Shown here piece by piece: positions 1 through 4,802 of a DNA stretch of 5,145 nt; within the stretch, counting starts at the first letter, position 1, and every line of letters begins with the position of its first letter. The translations under genes and the position numbers were made by a program. The notes under the pieces are model-generated. The model had not been told where the DNA came from. It ran no database searches and worked only from the letters and a program-made list of their open reading frames with translations. The DNA is from Candidatus Levyibacteriota bacterium. Its GTDB lineage: Bacteria > Patescibacteriota > Microgenomatia > Levybacterales > UBA12049. The stretch is from positions 1 through 5,145 of the forward strand of contig JAHFKF010000001.1 of the NCBI GenBank assembly GCA_023245475.1. Direction: 5' to 3'.

Positions 1-237
1 CTCGGTGCGATGAACAAAGACAATCAGGAAATCTATTCAGATCCAGTACTCTTGGGAGACCGAATCAAAATTGTCTCGGTAACCGTTGATAACCCAGAAG
101 AGCATGACAATGGAGTGATTACCGTAAAATATCTAGGTCGTGACGAAAACATTCCAATGACTGATGCACCCACAGACGTAACAACTGTGCAATATGCCTT
201 CCAAGATGATGGCAAACTCATCAAAGTCCTCGAGTAA
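1..237 (+). CDS. C-terminal end of an unrecognised protein (5' end probably outside the window)
   Basis: The reading frame is open to the left edge (codons for Leu-Gly-Ala precede the first ATG at position 10) and stops at TAA 235-237. Because nothing like a ribosome binding site is visible in the nine bases before the ATG, I read this as the tail of a longer protein, although a 75-residue protein starting at 10 cannot be excluded. The visible part is acidic and rich in Val, Ile, Thr and Asp, with alternating hydrophobic residues (for example DRIKIVSVTVDNP and GVITVKYLG), which suggests a small all-beta domain ending with a YAFxDDGKLIKV strand pair. Such a domain could be a C-terminal extracytoplasmic module, but no membrane segment is visible. 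I do not recognise the family. It is convergent with the next gene, 14 bp away. Confidence 0.6.
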   Translation, partial: LGAMNKDNQEIYSDPVLLGDRIKIVSVTVDNPEEHDNGVITVKYLGRDENIPMTDAPTDVTTVQYAFQDDGKLIKVLE

Positions 238-251
238 TACTCTCATTAACT

Positions 252-1211
252 CTATGCGGAAAGGAATTGCATGTGTAAATTGAATGCATCTCGCAATGGA
301 TCATCAAAATCTGCTCGTTGATCAAGAAAGGGCTGCGTTTCAGACGTGGGTGTCCTAAAGACACATGTTATTGTTCTTGATCTCTCTGCTCTCGTTTTTT
401 CACGTAAGTCTCTTATTACTTCAAAAAATTGAGTAGTAAAATGTAAAGCATCATCTTGTAATTCATGTGGTTTTCCCCCTCTTCTTTTCATCATTCTTTC
501 TGCGATTGCAAATCCTGTTGAATCTGCTTGATGTAATTTTGCCAAAACTTCTATATAACTCTCATAACTATGCTTCATTATTCCAAGAATTGTTGGTATA
601 TCAGGGTGTTTTCTAAATTTTTGTTCGTAAGAGGTAACTATATTGCCAGCAAGCGTATTCATATTATCTGGAAGTGCAGCAATACCCCCCTGAATTTCTA
701 GAAATGCGCCAGTAATTTGTAAATCGGGTTTTCTCACTTTTCGTCTTATGTCTTGTTTCTTTTCTTCTGGCATCACTCGTAAGGCGGGTGCAACAATCTC
801 TTCTAGTCTCCTATAAACATTTGCAACACGATGCTGAGGTGGTAATTTTTTTGCTAGCCGTTCATCTCGCAAAAGTGAATTAGTCATTGCTTCTTTAAAA
901 GCTTCACCTATAAAGTAATTTTTTGTGATAAAATCATCAATCGTTGTAATCTTAGCAGCATTGGGTAATGAAAGGTTATCCTTCTGTGCAAGAATAATTT
1001 TTTTGGCTCGTTGATATGTTCTTGTAGCAACAATTGCTCCGTAGGCTCCTCTTTCTGGTTTCATATCCTCAGTATCAGGAAGTGTTTCATTAAGTAAATC
1101 AGATTCACCAGGAGGAACAGGTCTTGTACTAGAACCCTTGTTTGCGATATCTGATAACCAAGCTCGGACAGTCTGAGGTGTTTGTTCTGGTTTCATAGAT
1201 AATGCGTGCAT
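252..1211 (-). CDS. Unrecognised helical, basic protein of 314-319 residues
   Basis: A long clean frame reads from ATG at 1211 to TAG at 254-252. I do not recognise the family. From residue 85 onward the protein appears mostly alpha-helical and highly charged, with basic clusters around residues 151-161 (KKQDIRRKVRK), 242-247 (KRRGGK) and 267-280. There is one cysteine (residue 283), and no signal peptide or membrane segment. Residues 20-55 are Pro/Ser/Glu-rich and probably disordered. The composition would suit a cytoplasmic RNA- or protein-binding factor, but that is only inference. The start is uncertain: a TATAAT hexamer (1210-1215) overlaps the first ATG, and an in-frame ATG at 1196 (residue 6) lies 13 nt beyond it. 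A transcript from that promoter would therefore start at residue 6 and give 314 residues. The ABC-F gene ends 35 bp upstream on the same strand with no obvious terminator between, so read-through using the first ATG is also possible. Confidence 0.8.
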   Translation of the reverse strand: MHALSMKPEQTPQTVRAWLSDIANKGSSTRPVPPGESDLLNETLPDTEDMKPERGAYGAIVATRTYQRAKKIILAQKDNLSLPNAAKITTIDDFITKNYFIGEAFKEAMTNSLLRDERLAKKLPPQHRVANVYRRLEEIVAPALRVMPEEKKQDIRRKVRKPDLQITGAFLEIQGGIAALPDNMNTLAGNIVTSYEQKFRKHPDIPTILGIMKHSYESYIEVLAKLHQADSTGFAIAERMMKRRGGKPHELQDDALHFTTQFFEVIRDLREKTRAERSRTITCVFRTPTSETQPFLDQRADFDDPLRDAFNLHMQFLSA

Positions 1212-1215
1212 TATA
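1210..1215 (-). promoter_or_regulatory. Candidate -10 element overlapping the ATG at 1211
   Basis: The minus strand reads TATAAT at 1215-1210, a perfect match to the -10 consensus, in the short gap after the ABC-F gene. The best-spaced upstream hexamer (TTTCTT, 1238-1233) is a poor -35. If used, transcription would begin near 1203, after the first ATG, and translation would start at ATG 1196 with a leader of about 6 nt. In such AT-rich sequence a chance match is possible. Confidence 0.35.
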
Positions 1216-1246
1216 ACCCATAGAACACCATAAAGAAATTACCAGA

Positions 1247-2722
1247 CTAGCCGTTGAAGTTGGAAATATCTTTGGGAATCCAGTATTTGATTTTGTTTTC
1301 TGGGAGAAGCATGATTCGGTTTGGCGTAAGACCTTCGACGAATTCTTCGGTATGACTTACAAAAAGCATCGCTCCTTTATACGATTTGAGCGCTTCCAGA
1401 ATTGTTCGTTGCGAAATCATATCCAGATAGGTAGTTGGTTCATCAAGGATAAGTACATTATAATTTTGCAACATGAGCATAGCAATTGAAAGCCTTGTCT
1501 TTTCTCCTCCGGAGAGGCTTCCTATTTTTTGATAAAGCTTGGGTCTGGGGAAATTAAATGATCCAAGAATTGGAAAGATTTGTGTCATTGATAACGTGCA
1601 CTTTTCTTCAATCATCTCAATAATCGTCTTATTAAAATCAAATGTTTCAAATTCCTGTGAATAATAGCCGATATGAAGTTCCTCATCACGGATAATTTCT
1701 CCCGTGTCTGGTTGTAATCTCCCCATGAGTATTTTAATAAACGTACTTTTTCCTGCCCCGTTTGGTCCATAGAGAACGATTCTCTCACCACGTCTTATTG
1801 CAAGCGAAACATCTGAGAGAATAGTATTCCCTTCAAAACTTATCGAAATATCCTTTGCTTGCAATGGAATCTCACTTGTATGTTGTGGATCTGGAAGAGT
1901 AAATTTGATGTCTTTTACTTCTTTTGGAAGTTCTGGCAATTTTTCCTTTATGCGGTCAATACGAGTTTGCACATTCGCCCGTGCCCTAGCACCTTTTTCG
2001 GTTGCGCCACTTGCCATTTTTTGAAGACTCTTCTTCATACGATTGATTTCTTTCTGATCATTTTCAAACTTTTTTTTGAGCATTGTGTCATTATTACCTT
2101 TTAATTTGACATATTTTGAATAGTTTCCTTTATATTCTTCAATCCTTTTAGTATGTGGATTGATTGCGATGATTTTATCGAGATGTTGATCAAGGAGATT
2201 AATATCATGTGAGATGACGATAAGCGTGTTTGGATAGTCACTCAAAAATTCCATAATAAAGCGCTTTCCCTCGGTGTCCAAAAAGTTGGTTGGTTCATCA
2301 AGAAGAAGCACATCAGGTTCTTGGATAATGGCACGCAGCAGTGCCAATTTGGTTCGTTGTCCCCCACTCAGATTTTTGGGCTTCGTGTCCAATTCCGCAT
2401 TCACTTCAAGGGATTCCAGCATAATCATCAACTCATACATTTCTTTCTTCATTTCAGGATCGAGGTAGCTTTGGATGTCAATTGCACTTTCAAGATCAGG
2501 ATCATGTTTCACTTCTTGCGGGACATACCCTACTTTGCCGCGAACTTCCAAAGACCCGGTCGTGGTGGAGTCTTCTCCTTTGAGAAGTTTGAAGAGCGTC
2601 GACTTTCCTGCACCATTAGGTCCGACAAGTCCGACCAATTCCCCCTTAATAATAGAGAAACTTGATTCTTCGTACACCGTTAAGCGCGAGTATCCATAAG
2701 AAATATTTTTGGCGATAATCAT
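1247..2722 (-). CDS. ABC-F family ATPase (ribosome-associated translation factor type)
   Basis: This 491-residue soluble protein has two ATP-binding cassettes and no membrane domain, the hallmark of ABC-F proteins, which bind the ribosomal E site and either act on stalled or starting ribosomes or protect against ribosome-targeting antibiotics. Domain 1 has Walker A GPNGAGKST (34-42), Q-loop Q69, signature LSGGQ (118-122), Walker B DVLLLDEP (137-144) and H-loop H172. Domain 2 has Walker A GPNGAGKST (319-327), Q-loop Q356, signature LSGGE (403-407), Walker B NVLILDEP (422-429) and H-loop H457. Both catalytic glutamates (E143, E428) are intact. Between the domains, residues about 200-285 form the charged helical linker that in this family reaches toward the P-site tRNA. 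Only about 76 residues separate Walker A from the signature in domain 1, so the Arm insertion of EttA is absent, and there is no Uup-type C-terminal coiled coil. The exact subfamily and any resistance role cannot be decided. The ATG at 2722 has no Shine-Dalgarno but follows an extended -10 promoter. Confidence 0.95.
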   Translation of the reverse strand: MIIAKNISYGYSRLTVYEESSFSIIKGELVGLVGPNGAGKSTLFKLLKGEDSTTTGSLEVRGKVGYVPQEVKHDPDLESAIDIQSYLDPEMKKEMYELMIMLESLEVNAELDTKPKNLSGGQRTKLALLRAIIQEPDVLLLDEPTNFLDTEGKRFIMEFLSDYPNTLIVISHDINLLDQHLDKIIAINPHTKRIEEYKGNYSKYVKLKGNNDTMLKKKFENDQKEINRMKKSLQKMASGATEKGARARANVQTRIDRIKEKLPELPKEVKDIKFTLPDPQHTSEIPLQAKDISISFEGNTILSDVSLAIRRGERIVLYGPNGAGKSTFIKILMGRLQPDTGEIIRDEELHIGYYSQEFETFDFNKTIIEMIEEKCTLSMTQIFPILGSFNFPRPKLYQKIGSLSGGEKTRLSIAMLMLQNYNVLILDEPTTYLDMISQRTILEALKSYKGAMLFVSHTEEFVEGLTPNRIMLLPENKIKYWIPKDISNFNG

Positions 2723-2744
2723 AATAAATCAGAAGAAGTATTCA

Positions 2745-2753
2745 ATTATATCA
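2745..2753 (-). promoter_or_regulatory. Extended -10 promoter for the ABC-F gene
   Basis: The minus strand reads TGATATAAT, a full extended -10 (TGn plus a perfect TATAAT). No good -35 is visible at 16-18 bp, which extended -10 promoters often do not need. The predicted transcript begins near 2738, giving a leader of about 16 nt that contains no purine-rich Shine-Dalgarno sequence. Confidence 0.6.
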
Positions 2754-2805
2754 GATCAGTGCTCTGAAGCAGTATTTATAAAAGAGAGCTATTCTTCGTC
2801 AAACC

Positions 2806-2814
2806 TGTTATAAT
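2806..2814 (+). promoter_or_regulatory. Extended -10 promoter for the zinc-ribbon gene
   Basis: The plus strand reads TGTTATAAT, a full extended -10 with perfect TATAAT, and again lacks a clear -35. Only 7 nt separate its last base from the ATG at 2822, so the predicted transcription start falls on or next to the start codon and the mRNA would be leaderless. The AGGA at 2817-2820 lies one base from the ATG, too close to act as a Shine-Dalgarno. It is divergent from the ABC-F promoter in a 99-bp region. Confidence 0.6.
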
Positions 2815-2821
2815 ATAGGAT

Positions 2822-3463
2822 ATGAACGACTTTAATAGAGGAAACCGATCAGGTGGCAACCGAAACTTTGGTAAACCACGGTTTAATAATGACCGTCCAG
2901 AAATGCATCAAGCTACTTGTGCAACCTGTGGCAAAAGCTGCGAAGTGCCATTCCGTCCAACTGGTAGTAAACCTATTTACTGCAGCGACTGTTTCAGAAA
3001 GAATGCAGGCGAGGAGCGGTTCCAAAATCGTGGTTCTGATCGTTCTCAATCAATAGACCGACAGATGTATGATGCAGTTTGCTCCAAATGTGGCGATAAC
3101 TGCAAAATTCCTTTCCGCCCAACTCAGGGAAGAGATATTTTTTGTTCACGTTGTTTTGATATGCAAGGTGGTTCAGAAGGAGGAAGACCTGAACGAAAAA
3201 CATTTGATCGAAGCAACACGAACGAAGCTCCCAACTATAAAGCCCAATTTGAAGCGCTCAATGCCAAACTGGATAAAATATTAGCATTGTTACAGCCAAC
3301 TTCTGTAGCAGTCCAGCCGCTTGAATCAGTAATAAATGAAGAAGCAATTGATGAAATTGTAGAAGAGGTACAAGAAGAAAAGAAAGAACTTACCGTTAAG
3401 AAACCAAGAAAAGCAAAAACCGCTACAAAAGCTAAAAAGAAAGCTTCCCCAAAAAAGAAATAA
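2822..3463 (+). CDS. Double CxxC-x17-CxxC zinc-ribbon protein with Lys-rich tail
   Basis: This 213-residue protein carries two copies of a zinc-ribbon module with exactly 17 residues between the Cys pairs: C33/C36...C54/C57 and C87/C90...C108/C111. Each copy has an extra Cys (C40, C94) and shares the core CxxCGxxCxxPFRPT with a closing CxxCF. I know this as the CxxC-x17-CxxC domain family, common in Patescibacteria and of unknown function; four cysteines per module should bind one Zn. The N-terminus (1-25) is rich in Gly, Asn and Arg. Residues about 138-157 form a short amphipathic coiled coil (FEALNAKLDKILALL), a likely oligomerisation helix. Residues 167-190 are strongly acidic, and the last 21 residues contain 12 Lys/Arg with Ala and Pro, like a histone H1 tail. 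A nucleic-acid or ribonucleoprotein role is inferred. The first ATG is favoured because it keeps the Gly/Arg-rich N-terminus and lies just after a -10 element. The gene is divergent from the ABC-F gene and convergent, with a 2-bp gap, with the next gene. Confidence 0.93.
   Translation: MNDFNRGNRSGGNRNFGKPRFNNDRPEMHQATCATCGKSCEVPFRPTGSKPIYCSDCFRKNAGEERFQNRGSDRSQSIDRQMYDAVCSKCGDNCKIPFRPTQGRDIFCSRCFDMQGGSEGGRPERKTFDRSNTNEAPNYKAQFEALNAKLDKILALLQPTSVAVQPLESVINEEAIDEIVEEVQEEKKELTVKKPRKAKTATKAKKKASPKKK
2918..3154 (+). repeat. Two tandem CxxC-x17-CxxC modules within the zinc-ribbon gene
   Basis: The first copy spans 2918-2992 and the second 3080-3154, 162 bp apart start to start. At protein level they share all five cysteines, the CG after the first pair, the PFRPT core, an Ile three or four residues later and CF at the end, while the remaining positions differ. 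This points to an old internal duplication rather than a recent DNA repeat. Confidence 0.85.
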
Positions 3464-3465
3464 AG

Positions 3466-4050
3466 TTAATTGTCATGCTCTGATAACTCAGAGGAAACCA
3501 GGATGACACCTTCAAGACTTCTTTTTTTATCTTCAAAAGCTATATTTTCAGAAAATATTGGTTTAATTGCTAAGGTGTCTACTAATCTATCAGTTTCCTT
3601 ATTAACTCCTATCAATAAGTGAAACTCTGCTGGAATTTTATTTCGGACTAATACGGCATAATTATCTAATTCGCCGATTATCCGCTGGGTGGTTATCATG
3701 GCAGAAACACCTACTAAACTATCAAAAATCATAACACTGCCGACAAAGGCTTCGACATCTCCTCCGAAATTAAAATCTCCATTCTCTATATCTGGAGGGT
3801 TTGCTACATCCCTTGAATCAGTAGCGGAAGTCTTGCGTTGGTAATCTATTAATTGATTTTTTGTCGGTAATATATTAAGGTTTGCGCGAAAAGCAGTATC
3901 AAAGGTTTGCACAATTTCTCTGTGTACAACAGGATCTCCCTGTAAGCTGCTTACTGCTTTTTGAAAAATCTGCTGACCAGTGACAGACTCTTCACTTTTA
4001 TTTGGCGCTTCGGCAATCCGAGTGTATTGTCTACGTTCTAAGTTTGGCAT
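3466..4050 (-). CDS. Unrecognised 194-residue protein
   Basis: The frame runs from ATG at 4050 to TAA at 3468-3466, and I do not recognise the family. The N-terminal 25 residues are charged and probably disordered. Residues 26-75 look helical, residues 76-97 form a Asp/Asn/Gly-rich loop, and residues 98-187 look like a mixed alpha/beta domain with repeated hydrophobic strands (for example YAVLVRNKI, EFHLLIGVN, GVILVSSEL). There is no cysteine, signal peptide or convincing membrane segment; the hydrophobic stretch at 101-120 is interrupted by Asp110. The strand spacing resembles a small sensor or GAF/PAS-like fold, but I cannot support this by any motif. The stop lies 2 bp from the stop of the convergent zinc-ribbon gene, so the two transcripts must overlap unless each terminates inside the other. 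A promoter with its -10 only 6 nt before the ATG supports this start. Confidence 0.78.
   Translation of the reverse strand: MPNLERRQYTRIAEAPNKSEESVTGQQIFQKAVSSLQGDPVVHREIVQTFDTAFRANLNILPTKNQLIDYQRKTSATDSRDVANPPDIENGDFNFGGDVEAFVGSVMIFDSLVGVSAMITTQRIIGELDNYAVLVRNKIPAEFHLLIGVNKETDRLVDTLAIKPIFSENIAFEDKKRSLEGVILVSSELSEHDN
3471..3508. other. Nested inverted repeat at the convergent gene ends
   Basis: An inner perfect hairpin, CTCTGA-TAAC-TCAGAG (3478-3493), is enclosed by a second inverted pair, TGTCAT (3471-3476) and ATGACA (3503-3508). It begins 8 bp after the stop of the zinc-ribbon gene and lies inside the last codons of the opposing gene. On the plus strand a run of seven T (3522-3528) follows 13 nt after the outer arm, which is too far for a textbook intrinsic terminator, but the structure could still stop or protect the zinc-ribbon transcript. 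Confidence 0.35.
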
Positions 4051-4056
4051 TGGGGA

Positions 4057-4085
4057 AGTGTAGCAAAAGAAACGATAGAATTCAA
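4057..4085 (-). promoter_or_regulatory. Candidate -35/-10 promoter for the 194-residue gene
   Basis: The minus strand has TTGAAT (4085-4080), a 17-bp spacer and TACACT (4062-4057), each matching 4 of 6 consensus bases with the ideal spacing. The -10 ends 6 nt before the ATG at 4050, so the predicted transcript starts at the A of the ATG, which is leaderless. The bases between (TCCCCA) cannot serve as a Shine-Dalgarno. Confidence 0.45.
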
Positions 4086-4125
4086 TGAGCTAAGAAGATA
4101 ATTCTTGATTTTAGGGTAACTAAAG

Positions 4126-4143
4126 ATCTGCAAGCATGCTGAT
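4126..4143. other. Small imperfect hairpin in the 4051-4177 intergenic gap
   Basis: ATCTGCA (4126-4132) pairs with TGCTGAT (4137-4143) across a 4-base loop, with one mismatch. It lies 35 bp past the stop of the 179-residue gene on the minus strand. It is followed there only by CTTTAG rather than a T-tract, so it is at best a weak terminator. Apart from this and the promoter at 4057-4085, the 127-bp gap holds nothing I can recognise. Confidence 0.2.
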
Positions 4144-4177
4144 TTCTCGAATTGTGAACAACATCCTCTCAGTTAGG

Positions 4178-4717
4178 CTAGAATTTCAATAGACGAAGCC
4201 CCTGCCTCTTTCTTCCCAACTCATCCTCTTTTCTTCCAGCAGCCCATTCAATAAGAGGCTTACCTGTCTCCCAAAGACTAAGAGAGTAGCTCTCAGGGGT
4301 TATCTGCAAAGTTGCCCAAGTTTTCTTTTGGACAGAAACTTTTTCAACAGATATCGTCTCATTAGTTCCTTTTGGTCGTCTCGCGTAGCTTATCGTCAGT
4401 AATCCCTCTGGGTGCCGTTGTACAGTAGTCGACAAAAATATTCCTCCAGTATCTTTGCTAATAGTGGTTGCCATCTTGTATCCATCTTTTTGTCCCGTAA
4501 TGCGTGTTGGGTGCCTTGTAATAGAATCAACCAGTGATCTTACTGCTGGTAGATAAAAAAGTCCTTCTGCTTGTCTATAAGATATAAAAAAAGGGTTTTC
4601 TGGATTTTCGCTTGCACGTTCATCTTTGGTTCGTAACACAGTAACAATATGATCAAGTTGGGCGGATGCCTTACTCATATCAGGAAATGTGGGAAGTGAT
4701 GGAGCTCTTTCTACCAT
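4178..4717 (-). CDS. Unrecognised beta-rich 179-residue protein (start revised to ATG 4717)
   Basis: The frame ends at TAG 4180-4178. A longer reading from GTG at 4753 would add 12 residues (MLHFCGILLLLS) that resemble a poor signal peptide. I prefer ATG 4717 because a strong extended -10 (TGGTATACT, 4731-4739) lies inside that extension, the upstream start is GTG, it has no Shine-Dalgarno, and the hydrophobic segment lacks the basic N-terminus of a real signal sequence. The 179-residue protein has a Pro/Ser-rich start and a helix around 16-32. A run of alternating hydrophobic and polar residues from about 80 to 158 suggests a beta sheet or small barrel (for example GGIFLSTTVQR, GLLTISYARR, WATLQIT, SYSLSLWE). 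The tail from 161 is basic (RKEDELGRKRQGLR). From the chosen start it has no cysteine. I do not recognise the family; it is probably cytoplasmic if the start is right. The preceding gene on this strand is the reductase, 85 bp upstream. Confidence 0.75.
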   Translation of the reverse strand: MVERAPSLPTFPDMSKASAQLDHIVTVLRTKDERASENPENPFFISYRQAEGLFYLPAVRSLVDSITRHPTRITGQKDGYKMATTISKDTGGIFLSTTVQRHPEGLLTISYARRPKGTNETISVEKVSVQKKTWATLQITPESYSLSLWETGKPLIEWAAGRKEDELGRKRQGLRLLKF

Positions 4718-4730
4718 ACTAAGTAGCAGA

Positions 4731-4739
4731 AGTATACCA
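4731..4739 (-). promoter_or_regulatory. Extended -10 promoter for the 179-residue gene
   Basis: The minus strand reads TGGTATACT, an extended -10 with a 5-of-6 hexamer. The predicted start near 4724 lies about 6 nt before the ATG at 4717 and downstream of the alternative GTG at 4753. This is the main reason for choosing the shorter protein. The hexamer 17 bp upstream (TTTTTC) is a poor -35. Confidence 0.5.
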
Positions 4740-4802
4740 CAAAAATGTAACACGAAAAAAGACCCATATTCTAAGTTATTGAAAGTTTTTTTGCGGGAAA
4801 TC

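Noticed and set aside
255..300. Short inverted pairs (TGCAT/ATGCA and ATTGC/GCAAT) near the first convergent junction as a terminator
   Set aside because: The stems are only 5 bp with long loops and no following T-tract, which is expected by chance in AT-rich DNA.
1859..2699. Several open frames on the plus strand opposite the ABC-F gene
   Set aside because: They are antisense shadows of a strongly conserved coding region and have no family resemblance or start signals of their own.
2718..2731. An in-frame TGA three codons upstream of the ABC-F start that could be sense under TGA-glycine recoding
   Set aside because: The ABC-F protein begins in the right place for its family at ATG 2722, and nothing suggests a longer N-terminus. 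No gene in the window needs an in-frame TGA to be read as an amino acid.
2849..3284. Cys-rich alternative frames overlapping the zinc-ribbon gene on both strands
   Set aside because: They overlap fully a gene with two clear zinc-ribbon modules and show no independent protein features.
3425..3463. AAGCT/AGCTT stem in the zinc-ribbon gene end as a terminator for the opposing gene
   Set aside because: The 5-bp stem comes from repetitive Lys/Ala codons (AAA, GCT) in the basic tail and has no well-placed T-run on the minus strand.
4718..4753. A signal peptide or lipoprotein-like N-terminus (MLHFCGILLLLS)
   Set aside because: It starts with GTG, has no basic N-region, and the cysteine precedes rather than follows the hydrophobic core. 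The DNA carries a good extended -10, so it is better explained as promoter sequence.
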